The notes: a model not told the origin generated them from the letters alone. 64,000 bases of DNA from an uncultured Alteromonadaceae bacterium (GCA_947494925.1 CANLWS010000013.1:124001-188000), one strand, 5' to 3'; positions 1 to 9,391 are shown, numbered from the stretch's first letter. Numbers and translations: made by a program.

Positions 1-1
1 C

Positions 2-1045
2 ATCCGCTGGTTTCAGGCGGGATACACGGAAGAAAAAGTTACAGAAGGTTTTGTTCCTGTTTGGGCGGCGGTGCGCAAAAAACGCAGAGGACGTAAAATT
101 GGCCTGATTAAGCTGCTATTTGGTGGATTATTCGAATTCGTCATGGTGATGTTCGATATCTTCTACATCTTCATGCGCCTGTTTCTCAAAATTATCAGAG
201 TTAACACCACTTACATGCCCATCCCATTCACTGGAACCAAAACTCTGCTGACCGGCCAGGTCAAAAAGGGCAGGGTGGTATCCACCGTTGATTTGGATTT
301 CGCCAGGGTAAAAGCATTAGGCAAGCGCACCCGAGCTTCAGCCAATGAAATTCTGCTGTGCTGTTTCGATATCGGTGTCCATCAATTTCTGAAAGACTTT
401 GGTCATTCCTTCGACAAAGGGCTGTACACCAACATGCCGATAAACCTGAGAAAACCTGGTGAGCAGACAGCAGGCAATAAAATTGCCATCGTCCCAGTCC
501 GCTTGGCTCATGGTAAAACAGACCCATACCTGCGACTTCGGCAGATAATAGAAAACCACCGGATCGTTAAACGCGCCGCAAAACGCTCGCGGCCTGCTGC
601 GTTTAGCTATTACACCATGATTATCCAAACCTATGCGTTGATTTTTGAGTTACTGAGAGTGTCTGATTGGATGAAGCCAATTGCCAATATACTCATATCC
701 AATGTACCGGGACCAAAAGAGACCCGGTATCTGAAAGACAGTAAGTTGTTGGCCTGCTATCCAATTTCAACCATGACACCAGGTGGTGGTGTCAATATCA
801 CGCTCATAACCTATAACGGTATTGCCAATGTGGGCTTGGTTTGCTGCGATAAAAACGTCAAATCGCTAGAGCCATTGTCGCAATATTTTATTGAGGCATT
901 CGACATGCTGGAAAAATGTGTTGAAGACCCCTCGGTCAGTATAGATGACATGGGTGAACAGGTTGTGGACGATGCATTGTCTATTGTAGAAGAAGAAATG
1001 TATGACGAAGGGCCTGAGCAACACAAACTTTTTGATCATCATTAG
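2..1045 (+). CDS. Wax ester synthase/diacylglycerol acyltransferase, C-terminal part (5' end outside window)
   Basis: The frame is open from base 2 to the stop, so this is the 3' portion of a longer gene; a GTG at 71 exists but is unlikely to be the true start. The visible 347 residues match the C-terminal half of bacterial WS/DGAT enzymes (DUF1298 region): a basic linker with a hydrophobic stretch, then a block containing NMPINLR, followed by SNVPGP and a GGGVNI segment. These enzymes esterify fatty alcohols or diacylglycerol with acyl-CoA to form storage lipid at the inner face of the membrane. The catalytic HHxxxDG motif lies in the N-terminal half and cannot be seen here. The family call is good; substrate preference is unknown. 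Confidence 0.85.
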   Translation: MRWFQAGYTEEKVTEGFVPVWAAVRKKRRGRKIGLIKLLFGGLFEFVMVMFDIFYIFMRLFLKIIRVNTTYMPIPFTGTKTLLTGQVKKGRVVSTVDLDFARVKALGKRTRASANEILLCCFDIGVHQFLKDFGHSFDKGLYTNMPINLRKPGEQTAGNKIAIVPVRLAHGKTDPYLRLRQIIENHRIVKRAAKRSRPAAFSYYTMIIQTYALIFELLRVSDWMKPIANILISNVPGPKETRYLKDSKLLACYPISTMTPGGGVNITLITYNGIANVGLVCCDKNVKSLEPLSQYFIEAFDMLEKCVEDPSVSIDDMGEQVVDDALSIVEEEMYDEGPEQHKLFDHH

Positions 1046-1113
1046 AGGCTGTTAATCGTTAGTAAATACTGGTTTTGTTCCTTCAGAATGGGGCAGTTGC
1101 CTGGCAGCTGTCC

Positions 1114-1827
1114 TTAAAATTTAAAGCGTAACTGGCCTTCTTCCACTACTACTTCTTTTCCATACAGAGAAAACAAGTATTCTTCCCAGTCTGATGTATC
1201 CAATGGGTACTGCAGGTCTTCGTCATTTACTAACTCCGCAACCAGCGAAGACAACTGAGGTTTGTGGTATTCAAGGATTTTTTGTTTGCTACCGGTCAGG
1301 TACAACTTCAGATAATTGGCTGCTGCATCGGAGCCCCCACCGGTAATGAGACCCAAGGCTGATTTTACTGTTCCTGTGAGCAAATTTTGAAACGGACGAG
1401 GAACAAAGGCTGAAAGTATGTGCTGGGTATCTTTTAAAATTGCATATTCGTCATTTATGAGGCGAACATTTTCCATGTCCAGTTGGGCAAGCTTAACCAC
1501 CTTGGTTTCTGTGTCGTAAAAAGGGGTTGCTTCAAGATTGATAACCACATGGGCACGGTATATCGGGTTACCCATTGATTCTACTAACAAACTGCCTAAC
1601 AATTGCACTGACACAGTTGAATTTTTGTAACCTATACTCACCTCAGCTTCTAAAAGCGTCAGCTCACCATTACCAGCAGGGACCTCAATGGCAAAGGTAC
1701 TGGGGAGATGCGGAGATATCAATTCTGAAATCTCTGCAGCGGTATAATCTGCATGGGTAAGTTTACCGAATTTGATCAGCAATTTTGCCATCAGCAGTTT
1801 ACATTTTAAGCGCCAGTTATTATGCAT
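1114..1827 (-). CDS. DUF1439-like uncharacterised protein
   Basis: This 237-residue protein has a short basic, hydrophobic start (LLMAKLLIKFGKL) and then alternating beta-rich segments resembling the YceB/DUF1439 group of lipid-binding-like periplasmic proteins. Unlike typical YceB it has no lipobox cysteine, so membrane attachment, if any, would be by an uncleaved signal. It is convergent with the acyltransferase gene, which ends 68 bases away. No catalytic motif is visible and the family assignment is tentative. Confidence 0.6.
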   Translation of the reverse strand: MHNNWRLKCKLLMAKLLIKFGKLTHADYTAAEISELISPHLPSTFAIEVPAGNGELTLLEAEVSIGYKNSTVSVQLLGSLLVESMGNPIYRAHVVINLEATPFYDTETKVVKLAQLDMENVRLINDEYAILKDTQHILSAFVPRPFQNLLTGTVKSALGLITGGGSDAAANYLKLYLTGSKQKILEYHKPQLSSLVAELVNDEDLQYPLDTSDWEEYLFSLYGKEVVVEEGQLRFKF

Positions 1828-2167
1828 TATCTTTTAGGTCGTCACCGATTAATGCCATAGTGTCGCGATAAACTATTTTAAGTCAAGAACATAGACATAT
1901 TCACAAGCAATACCCTCGTGGTTCAATTCAGGCTTAAATAGGCTTTATGCGATTTACCTATACTCTCTGTGCAGTGAGACATAATGCGAAATACGTCTAA
2001 AGGTATTGAATAAATTTGGACGCATTAATCTACGCCAACTGAAACCCTCAGGATCTTGAGATAAGCAAATATGCAGGTTGAGTCTCAAGACCCAGGTTTA
2101 CGTTAAACAAATGTTCACAAAAATTATTTCTTTGAAAAACAAAATACTCGTTCGTGTTTTAAGATCG
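1828..2167. other. Intergenic region with one inverted repeat
   Basis: There is no convincing gene in these 340 bases. An 8-bp inverted repeat, TCTTGAGA at 2054-2061 and TCTCAAGA at 2083-2090, lies about 80 bases beyond the stop of the minus-strand beta-propeller gene. It could be part of that gene's 3' end, but no T-run follows it, so it is not a clear terminator. The rest should hold the promoter of the DUF1439-like gene; no strong -35/-10 pair stands out. Confidence 0.4.
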
Positions 2168-3436
2168 CTATACAGCTCTTCTGAATTTGTTTATTTTTGA
2201 ATGGCCTAACAGCAACATTAGCAATAATATACTTATCGAACTAATAGACCCGCCAGAGCTACTACCAGTTGGTTGTGTGGGAGTCGGTTGCGGCGCAGGG
2301 GGGGCAGGCGGTGGCGCGGTTGACTGAGTTACCGATATGTTCAACTGATTTGATACCACAGCAATCTGATCATCCAACTTAGCTGTCACTGTATATGTCT
2401 GTCCCGCTTCATTGGAGCCGGGCGTGCCGGTTATAGTGTCGACGCTGTCGAACGTTAGCCATTCTGGCAAATTCTCCAGAGTTAATGATAATGGATCATC
2501 GTTTGGATCGACAAAAGTGAATTGGAAACTAAGCTCGCTGTCTTCTTCGATGGTAACAGATGAGTCGCTGGTAAAGTAGGGTCTAACTTGGTCTACGGCG
2601 GGATCCGCGAATATAATCCGGCGAATATGACTGTCTGTTGCGAAGTAAACCTGTTTCCCATCAGCTGATATTGCCAGTCCGATAGATCTGGCGATTGAAG
2701 CAGTTTCTATCGGTCCATCTATCACTCCAGGTTCAGAAGAGCTTATTAATGTTTCAACCGAGCCGTTAGCGCTTATTCTCAAAAGACTGTCATTTGCCAC
2801 GGCAGCAAAAAAAACGTTCTCATTGGCATCATATTGTAAGAACGTGAGTCCAATGGTATTTGTCGAAGTAAAGAGAGATACCTCTCCAGAGGGGGTCATT
2901 CTGTATATATCACCCGAATTGTAACTGGTAACATAAATATCACCAGAAGCATCGAGGCAAAGACTGGAGATGTTATCGAGTTGGGATACACCACCAAGTT
3001 GGGTTTGTACACCGTCCTGGTCAATGCGTGTAACTGTATTGGCTCCAGAAAAGCTGCTCACATAGAGATTTTGGTTGTTATCCCAGTCGAGCGCTATAGG
3101 AGTGCTTACCCCCGAAGCAAATGTACTTTCATTGCCTTGGCTATCGAGCTTGATTATCGAGTTAATATTGTACATAGCCACATACATATTTCCATCATCA
3201 TCAAAGCGGATACCTGCGGAGCCTCTTTGGCTTGCTTCGATTACCGTTGAACTAGTTCCATCCTGCTCTATTTTGTAAACTATTCCATTATTGTAGTTAG
3301 AGGCATAAATCGTTTGGTCAACAATAGTGAGTGCGTCTCTTGCTGAAAGTTCGGTTATAGTCTCTACGAATTCGTCTGCGCGAACGGTGTGAGCGAGTAA
3401 AGCGTGTAATATGAGTAACATGACAATGTATTTCAA
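2168..3436 (-). CDS. Secreted NHL/SMP-30-like beta-propeller protein with Ig-like domain and GlyGly-CTERM tail
   Basis: The protein has 422 residues. Residues 1-20 form a signal peptide ending near AHTVRA. Residues about 25-275 contain repeated YVASYN, YVSSFSG and YVTSYNSG blades typical of NHL or gluconolactonase-like propellers. Residues about 285-370 form a putative-Ig/cadherin-like domain (LPEWLTFD, ITGTPG, YTVTA). A proline-rich linker leads to SSSGGS, a hydrophobic stretch and a basic end (KINKFRR), which is the GlyGly-CTERM pattern processed by rhombosortase in bacteria with type II secretion. The protein is probably exported and surface-attached. The ligand is unknown. It is divergent from the LytS kinase gene, 214 bases away. 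Confidence 0.75.
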   Translation of the reverse strand: MKYIVMLLILHALLAHTVRADEFVETITELSARDALTIVDQTIYASNYNNGIVYKIEQDGTSSTVIEASQRGSAGIRFDDDGNMYVAMYNINSIIKLDSQGNESTFASGVSTPIALDWDNNQNLYVSSFSGANTVTRIDQDGVQTQLGGVSQLDNISSLCLDASGDIYVTSYNSGDIYRMTPSGEVSLFTSTNTIGLTFLQYDANENVFFAAVANDSLLRISANGSVETLISSSEPGVIDGPIETASIARSIGLAISADGKQVYFATDSHIRRIIFADPAVDQVRPYFTSDSSVTIEEDSELSFQFTFVDPNDDPLSLTLENLPEWLTFDSVDTITGTPGSNEAGQTYTVTAKLDDQIAVVSNQLNISVTQSTAPPPAPPAPQPTPTQPTGSSSGGSISSISILLLMLLLGHSKINKFRRAV

Positions 3437-3650
3437 AATTGTTTCCTTTGAGTGTTCCTGAGCTAATTACAATTAGTAAAAGTCGAAAAAACGCTCGCCT
3501 AGCCTTTAAGAATTGAATCTCTTGGACAAGATGAAAGTGACAAACCCCATGAAATTTGATGACGAAACAACTCATTTGAGGGGATAAAAAGCGGTAACAT
3601 AGTTAGTGAATTTGTTGGGTGGGATTTGTATTTTTAAATTGGGGAAGTGA

Positions 3651-4736
3651 ATGAAGTTACGCAGTTTCATTGGTGCTTTGATAGCATGGTCTATCATCGG
3701 TGTCGTACATGGATTATCTCGCTACGCCGACATGATTAAGTATAACCCCAATGGTGATCCTTCGCTGACAGGTGTCTTTTTATATGTGCTGTCTTATTCT
3801 TTTTGGATTGTCCTCACCCTTATCCTGCTCTACGCGCTAAAAAAAATTGCATTTCCATTTGCATTCAAGACGTTAATTGGAATATTTGTAATTGGATTAT
3901 TTTGCTGGTTGCCACCTTATTTTTCAGTTGAGTATGCCGTCGCAACTATGATTTCAGGTGGCGCCAATTTTGACTTCCTGGCAAATTTAGAAAGTCTCAG
4001 CAGCTCAGTGATTTTTTTCTATTCCGTTGTCTATGCCCTCACTTTTGCGGCGTGTTTAGGCATAGTTTTAGCAGAAAAAACGATCCTCTCCAATCGACTT
4101 AATGCGTCTTTGAAACAGCGTCGAACTGAAGATGCATTGATGTTGTCGCAGCAGAAAATGCAGTTAATGCAGTCTCAGTTGAGCCCTCATTTTTTGTTTA
4201 ATTGTTTAGGCGCTATTAGTGGCTTAGCTCGAAATCGAGAAAGGGACACTATTGTTGATGCAACAGCGCGTGTAGGGGATTTATTGCGATTTACAATATC
4301 GAACTCAGACGTACACTTAATTACTATTGATGAAGAGCTGAGCTTTGTTGAGGACTATGTAGCGCTTCAAAAGCTTCGGTTTGGCGAGCGGTTCTCATTT
4401 AGTTCTACAGTAACACTGCCGAGAAACCAGTTAATGTGCCCCCCGTTTACAATTCAGCCGCTCGTCGAAAATTCTTTTTGTCATGCAGTAGAGATAACGG
4501 ATGCAACTGTCAGCATTGATTTTTCGGTCAGCTACGATCAAAACTCACTTATCGTATTGCTAACGAATACTTTGGTCTCAGATGCGCCTAAATCGAATGG
4601 CAATGGAACGGGCTTGCGTAATCTTCAATCAAGATTGACGCATTTGTTCGGAGATAGATACACATTGTGTTTAAACTCTGATGACTCGGTTTTTAATGTA
4701 AAGCTGAGTCTACCTTTAGATACAGAAGAGCAATAA
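3651..4736 (+). CDS. LytS/YehU-type sensor histidine kinase
   Basis: The 361-residue protein has about four membrane helices in residues 5-140, a short coiled linker, and a His_kinase (PF06580) domain. The phosphoacceptor motif SPHFLFN places the histidine at about residue 180. The ATPase domain shows PPFTIQPLVENSF (N box) and GNGTGLRNLQSRL (G box). It is the sensor partner of the LytTR regulator that starts one base after its stop codon. The start ATG follows GGGGAAGTGA, a good ribosome-binding site. The signal sensed is unknown. Confidence 0.92.
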   Translation: MKLRSFIGALIAWSIIGVVHGLSRYADMIKYNPNGDPSLTGVFLYVLSYSFWIVLTLILLYALKKIAFPFAFKTLIGIFVIGLFCWLPPYFSVEYAVATMISGGANFDFLANLESLSSSVIFFYSVVYALTFAACLGIVLAEKTILSNRLNASLKQRRTEDALMLSQQKMQLMQSQLSPHFLFNCLGAISGLARNRERDTIVDATARVGDLLRFTISNSDVHLITIDEELSFVEDYVALQKLRFGERFSFSSTVTLPRNQLMCPPFTIQPLVENSFCHAVEITDATVSIDFSVSYDQNSLIVLLTNTLVSDAPKSNGNGTGLRNLQSRLTHLFGDRYTLCLNSDDSVFNVKLSLPLDTEEQ

Positions 4737-4737
4737 T

Positions 4738-5499
4738 ATGTTTAGCGCATTTATAGTTGATGATGAACCTATAGCTAGAGACAACCTAATTGACGCAATA
4801 AAAAACCACAAGCAATGGCAAATTGCTCGAACCTATTCATCAGGATCGCAGTTGATTGAAGATGTTGAAAGGGATTCACCGGACGTCGTATTCTTGGACA
4901 TTAAAATGCCAGGTGATAGTGGGCTAAGTTTGGCTAAAAAACTCTTAGCACAACCTAAGCCACCATTAATTGTTTTTGTGACTGCCTTTTCTGAATACGC
5001 AATCCATGCGTTTGAACTGTATGCTGTAGATTATTTGCTTAAGCCCTTTGATGATGCTCGTATCGCGCGTTGTGTTGATAAACTTCAGCAAGCTTTGACA
5101 AATCAAACGCTTTTCAATGATAAGGTAGCCGCTCAAGATGCATGGGCAAATACTAAGCCCCTCAAACAACTGGTTATTAAATCAAGTGCTTCCATCCGAA
5201 TCATTCCCACAGACGATATTGAATGGTTGGCTGCAAACGGTAACTATGTCGACATACATCATCAAGGTACTAAGCATCTATTGCGAGGGTCGCTTAAAAC
5301 AGTTCTCTCTTATCTGCCAAAGTCCCAGTTTATTCAAGTGCATCGAGGCGTTGCAGTTCGATTCTCCATGATCAGAGAAATAAAAACTCTAGATGACGAG
5401 AGGTCTATCCTTACCTTATCAAACAACTTGGAACTTCCCGTTGGAAAATCGTTTAAACAGCGGCTTGTCTCAGAATTGTTTGAGACGCGTGATCGCTAA
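4738..5499 (+). CDS. LytTR-family response regulator
   Basis: The 253 residues comprise an N-terminal receiver domain and a C-terminal LytTR DNA-binding domain. In the receiver, VDDE is near residues 8-11, the phosphorylated aspartate is about D54 in FLDIKMPG, and KPFDD is near residue 105. The LytTR domain spans about residues 145-250 and contains IEWLAANGNYV and FIQVHRGVAV. It is translationally coupled to the kinase gene, with which it forms a two-component system. Targets cannot be deduced from the window; the divergent GlyGly-CTERM gene and the downstream oxidoreductase are the nearest candidates. Confidence 0.92.
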   Translation: MFSAFIVDDEPIARDNLIDAIKNHKQWQIARTYSSGSQLIEDVERDSPDVVFLDIKMPGDSGLSLAKKLLAQPKPPLIVFVTAFSEYAIHAFELYAVDYLLKPFDDARIARCVDKLQQALTNQTLFNDKVAAQDAWANTKPLKQLVIKSSASIRIIPTDDIEWLAANGNYVDIHHQGTKHLLRGSLKTVLSYLPKSQFIQVHRGVAVRFSMIREIKTLDDERSILTLSNNLELPVGKSFKQRLVSELFETRDR

Positions 5500-5720
5500 C
5501 CCTGATCTGGAGTGATTGACACCTAGCGAAGGCGGTGAGTATTTGCCAAAGTTAAAAGCTTTCCGACCAATATATTGTCAGGCCTCCATTTTAACTGTGA
5601 ACGTGACCCTTATAGTTAGACAATATGCCACCGCTTGATAGGGAAAGATATTGTTCCTAAAGGAGTTTACAGAAAAGTAACACTTGATCTGCTTTTTTGA
5701 TACACTCACTGGTATGACAT

Positions 5721-5757
5721 CAGATGAGTTGCTGGGTTTTTAACCGCATCTCATCTG
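5721..5757 (+). promoter_or_regulatory. Stem-loop upstream of the GMC oxidoreductase gene
   Basis: CAGATGAG (5721-5728) and CTCATCTG (5750-5757) are perfectly complementary. An inner GGTT/AACC pairing closes the interior around a short T-rich loop. No T-run follows, so it does not look like a terminator. It lies about 68 bases before the likely ATG at 5825, where it could be a protein-binding site or a structured leader. Confidence 0.4.
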
Positions 5758-5824
5758 GCTATATTGCCTCGAATTCGTGAGTATTTTGAGGGTAAGAGGA
5801 CAGATAGGTAGTAAAGAAGACAAA

Positions 5825-7447
5825 ATGCGTGATTTAACCCAATCTCAATTCGACTTCATTATTGTAGGTGCTGGTTCAGCGGGCGCAACACTGGCGGCAA
5901 GGCTGACAGAAAATGCCGATTTCAGCGTCTGCCTGATTGAGGCCGGTCGCAAAGACAGCAATCCTTTGATTCATATCCCGTTTGGCTTGTCATTGTTAGC
6001 CAGAGTCGATGCTATCGGGTGGGGTTATAACACGGCGCCACAGGCAGAGCTGGAAAATCGAGAGATGTTCTGGCCCAGAGGTAAAACTCTTGGTGGTTCA
6101 AGTAGCATTAATGCCATGTGTTATATTCGAGGTGCGAAAGAAGATTATGACAAATGGCGCGAACTCGGTGCTGAAGGTTGGGATTGGGATTCGGTTTCCC
6201 CTTATTTTAAAAAATCCGAAAAACAACAACATGGTGCCAGCGAATATCATGGTGACCAAGGCCAATTAGGCGTGGCTGACTTGAGGCACAAAGACAAATT
6301 GTCTGAGTCATTCGTGAAAGCCGGTGCAGAAGTCGGTGAGAAAATCGTTGAAGACTTTAACGGCAGCGAACGACAGGGTGTTGGGTTTTATCAGGTCACG
6401 CAGCAAGGTGGTCAGCGCTGTTCTGCGGCAAAGGGATATCTCAAACCTGCAATGAGCAGGCCTAATTTAACCGTTATGACAGAGGCACTGGTTGAAAAAG
6501 TGCTTGTAGAAGACGGCAAAGCCACTGGCGTTAAGCTTAGTATCGGTGGAAAATTTATCACTCTTAAAGCTCGCAAAGAAGTGATAGTGTCGGGGGGAGC
6601 GATCAATTCCCCACAAGTTCTCATGTTGTCGGGAATCGGACCCAAAGAACACTTGCTAGAAAAAGGCATTGAGCCAGTGTTGGACTTACCTGGTGTTGGT
6701 CAGAATCTTCAAGATCATCTTGACGCAATTGTTCAACATCGTTGTGACGCCAAGGAAGGGTATGCGGTGGCATTAGGAGCGTTACCAAGATACGTCAAAG
6801 GCGCTTTTCAGTATATGTTTAAGCGAAAAGGGCTCTTTTCATCCAATATTGCAGAGGCAGGTGGATTTGCTAAAACCCGCTATGCCAATGGAATAGCGGA
6901 TATTCAATACCACTTCTTACCTGCCATCTTGCTCGATCATGGGCGCAAAACAGCTTTCGGCTATGGTTATGGTGTGCATGTTTGTTGCCTTTACCCGAAA
7001 AGTCGTGGTGAAATCCGTTTGAATTCAGCAGATCCTGCCGAATCGGCGGTCATAGACCCTCGTTATCTAGAACATGAAGACGATCAAAAAGTCATGATTG
7101 ATGGCGTACGAAAGGCGCGGGAAATTCTGGCAGCCAAAGAGTTTGAGCAATACGGTTCCCGAGAAATAGGTCCTGGACCAGAAGCCCAGTCAGATGAAGA
7201 GATTCTGGCGTTTATTCGTAAGAAATCCGAAACAATTTATCACCCAATCGGAACCTGCAAGATAGGGGCAGAGGATGACCCAATGACTGTCGTCGATCCC
7301 GAACTTAAGGTGAAAGGCATTAAAGGACTGAGAGTCGTTGATGCCTCAGTTATGCCTAGCCTGATTGGTGGCAATACCAATGCACCAACAATTATGATTG
7401 CTGAAAAAGCGGCAGATATGATCAAGCAGGAATATGCGGCTGGCTGA
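5825..7447 (+). CDS. GMC-family FAD-dependent oxidoreductase (choline/alcohol dehydrogenase-like)
   Basis: This 540-residue flavoprotein carries the N-terminal FAD motif GAGSAGATLAARL and an acidic beta-2 end (IEAG). The GMC signature 1 region is GKTLGGSSSINAM, signature 2 is GAINSPQVLMLSGIG, and the C-terminal active-site block includes YHPIGTCK and GGNTNAPTIMIAEKAA. The family oxidises alcohols or choline to aldehydes, passing electrons to quinone or oxygen. The ATG at 5825 is preferred because the conserved protein starts there; a GTG at 5777 would add 16 poorly conserved residues. It lacks a signal peptide. No betaine-pathway partner is nearby, so an AlkJ-like role on aliphatic alcohols is as likely as choline oxidation. 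Confidence 0.93.
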   Translation: MRDLTQSQFDFIIVGAGSAGATLAARLTENADFSVCLIEAGRKDSNPLIHIPFGLSLLARVDAIGWGYNTAPQAELENREMFWPRGKTLGGSSSINAMCYIRGAKEDYDKWRELGAEGWDWDSVSPYFKKSEKQQHGASEYHGDQGQLGVADLRHKDKLSESFVKAGAEVGEKIVEDFNGSERQGVGFYQVTQQGGQRCSAAKGYLKPAMSRPNLTVMTEALVEKVLVEDGKATGVKLSIGGKFITLKARKEVIVSGGAINSPQVLMLSGIGPKEHLLEKGIEPVLDLPGVGQNLQDHLDAIVQHRCDAKEGYAVALGALPRYVKGAFQYMFKRKGLFSSNIAEAGGFAKTRYANGIADIQYHFLPAILLDHGRKTAFGYGYGVHVCCLYPKSRGEIRLNSADPAESAVIDPRYLEHEDDQKVMIDGVRKAREILAAKEFEQYGSREIGPGPEAQSDEEILAFIRKKSETIYHPIGTCKIGAEDDPMTVVDPELKVKGIKGLRVVDASVMPSLIGGNTNAPTIMIAEKAADMIKQEYAAG

Positions 7448-7597
7448 TCAGATAGGTTTAACTCAAAATCAGAAATATGTCATTTAATGCCCTTAACGCA
7501 AACTTTCTTGTAACGGTCTTAGCCCATCAATAAGAGAGAATGATCCTGTTGAGATTGTTCGAAGAGATTGAAGCGTATTTTAATAGGAAGGATGTTT

Positions 7598-8029
7598 ATG
7601 AAAACCAAGGTATTAGTAATTCTTAGTCTGCTTATATTGAGCAAAAGCACTTTTGCCTATCAAGGTGAAATAGATAATTTTTTCAAGCTTTACGAATCAG
7701 GGAAGAGTTTGGAAGCAGTTGATTCAATCTATTCAACAAATAAGTGGATTTCACAAAAATCAGACGACGTTCATAACGTGAAAACCCAGTTACAAAATTT
7801 GCAAAGTTTGGTGGGCAAGTATCAAGGTAAGGTGCTTCTTGGCGAAGAGGACATCGCAGACAGACTTACTCATGTAACTTACTTAGCTCTCTTTGAGCGT
7901 CAACCCGTTAGGCTAGAGTTTGTATTTTACCGGCCCCAGGAAGAATGGATAATATATTCATTCTCGTTTGACGACGATATTGACGATGAACTTGAATCCG
8001 TCTCCAGGCGAAAAATTGCAGGCTATTGA
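7598..8029 (+). CDS. Small exported protein of unknown function
   Basis: The 143-residue protein has a clear signal peptide (KVLVILSLLILSKSTFA, cleavage before YQGE). The mature protein is rich in charged residues with a DDDIDDELE tail. The start at 7598 is chosen because AGGAAGG sits six bases upstream; a TTG at 7568 is less likely. No recognised domain is visible; the fold could be cystatin/NTF2-like, with a helix followed by strands such as VRLEFVFYR and WIIYSFSF, but this is a guess. It stands alone between the oxidoreductase and a decayed gene. Confidence 0.65.
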   Translation: MKTKVLVILSLLILSKSTFAYQGEIDNFFKLYESGKSLEAVDSIYSTNKWISQKSDDVHNVKTQLQNLQSLVGKYQGKVLLGEEDIADRLTHVTYLALFERQPVRLEFVFYRPQEEWIIYSFSFDDDIDDELESVSRRKIAGY

Positions 8030-8227
8030 GATAGCTGCAAATACACTGCTCATGTACGTTAATTTCATTTGCTCTATGGCGAACTGCTTGGCACTAGGTT
8101 GTTATGTTCCAATTGTAAAAAGTGCTTTAGTTGTAAAAAATGTCTGAAATTTCGGAATTTTTTTAGCTACATTTGTTTGACATCCAACACACGTTTTCGC
8201 ATAGCGTTAAGTTGAATAGGTAAATAT

Positions 8228-8555
8228 ATGAAAATCATGGAAGATAATTAATATTAGGGACTCATTGACGGCTCAGCATTTGGTTTTATCGGCTGCCTCC
8301 TTGTGACGACTTTGACCAATTCTTTAAAAGATGTACCTATTACAGAAATTCTGATAACTTCCCTGTTGAGTCGGAGGATTAATTGGATTCTTTGGGTGGG
8401 TCTTTTTCTTGCTGATTCTCGGTAGCATCGCTAGTGGTGATGGGGTGTCGGAAGTGATGGAAGCCTTTACAATGACATTGGCAACCATGGTGGAGGTGGT
8501 GCCGATTGAAGTTTATCAGTCGATTCTGACAAACAGGCAATCTATCATATTTTAA
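8228..8555 (+). pseudogene. Probable decayed membrane-protein gene (two stops and a frameshift)
   Basis: An ATG at 8228 begins MKIMEDN, is interrupted by two in-frame stops, and continues as a hydrophobic stretch (GSAFGFIGCLLVTTLTNSL). Near 8390 the coding signal shifts to another frame (GWVFFLLILGSIASGDG, then MEAFTMTLATMVEVV), which ends at a TAA at 8553. The combined product would be about 105 residues with two membrane segments. I do not recognise the family. The flanking parts of the 619-base gap (8030-8227 and 8556-8648) show no gene. Confidence 0.35.
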
Positions 8556-8648
8556 GCTAGAAGCGTTTTTTATAAAGGGCTAAAATATGACAATTGAGTT
8601 AGCGTACTTGGGAAAGATTCAATACAAACCTGCATTATAGAAATATCA

Positions 8649-9263
8649 TTACTCATCCACCTCATTCACAAAAAGATTCACAAGGGTTTCACACATTTCG
8701 TCGATATGGCTGTTGTCGGCGTAGATACCGTCTATTAGAAGGCGTGCAATGCCATGCATAGTGCCCCAGGTGACCTGAGCCAGACGCAAGGTATCTTCGT
8801 CCTTAGACATTAATCCCATTTCCTGCCATTTCCGTGTCATGGTAACCTGATTTTGAAAGCTCGGGTAAGCCACATCTTTTAATGACTGGGTGGCGGCTGC
8901 CTGTTTCCAGATTGCCCGTCCAAACATGAGTTCATACATCTCAGGGTTGTCTGCCGCGTAGCCGATGTAACCATGAACAAACTGACGATACTTTTCTCTG
9001 GCTGACAACTCCTGTTGTGCCAAAATGCTATCAGCTTGCTGGTGCCAATGGCGGAACCCTTCCTCGGCGATGGCGCAGAGTAGTTCGTTTTTGTCTTTGA
9101 AGTGATGATATGGCGCGGTGCGCGAAACACCCACCCGGTCGGCCAGTTTCCGCAGCGACAGGTTTTCTATCCCGGTTTCGGCCAACATGTCAGTTGCAGC
9201 CTGCAATAGGCTGGCTCGCAAGTCGCCGTGGTGGTAGGTATTTTTGTTCACGTTCTTTTTCAT
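8649..9263 (-). CDS. TetR/AcrR-family transcriptional regulator
   Basis: The 204-residue protein has an N-terminal helix-turn-helix spanning about residues 12-58 (GIENLSLRKLADRVGVSR, then YHHFKDKNELL) and a ligand-binding C-terminal domain of the WHG type. It is transcribed divergently from a crotonase-fadH pair with 128 bases between starts. The TTGAC-N3-GTCAA repeats in that interval are probably its operators. It likely represses the acyl-CoA genes until an acyl-CoA or related ligand binds; this is inferred from position. Confidence 0.92.
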   Translation of the reverse strand: MKKNVNKNTYHHGDLRASLLQAATDMLAETGIENLSLRKLADRVGVSRTAPYHHFKDKNELLCAIAEEGFRHWHQQADSILAQQELSAREKYRQFVHGYIGYAADNPEMYELMFGRAIWKQAAATQSLKDVAYPSFQNQVTMTRKWQEMGLMSKDEDTLRLAQVTWGTMHGIARLLIDGIYADNSHIDEMCETLVNLFVNEVDE

Positions 9264-9284
9264 CCCCCTATAATAAGTCTAATC

Positions 9285-9324
9285 TTGACAGCGTCAACAT
9301 AACATTCTATCTTGACATCGTCTA
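9285..9324 (+). promoter_or_regulatory. Paired operator-like repeats between the TetR gene and the crotonase gene
   Basis: Two 13-base elements 27 bases apart read TTGACAGCGTCAA (9285-9297) and TTGACATCGTCTA (9312-9324), each preceded by TC. The first is a TTGAC/GTCAA inverted repeat around a 3-base centre; the second has one mismatch. TTGACA also matches a -35 hexamer, and TATCTT at 9308 is a weak -10 candidate at 17-base spacing from the first. Occupation by the divergent TetR protein would block this promoter. Confidence 0.55.
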
Positions 9325-9391
9325 GTTTGGTTATCCGCAGTGATCAGCCAAACAAATAAACCAGAATTGAACCTAACTCCGGAGGATCAGC

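Noticed and set aside
8190-8225. Integron attC-like bases (GTTAAGTTGAAT)
   Set aside because: No paired core sites or cassette structure.
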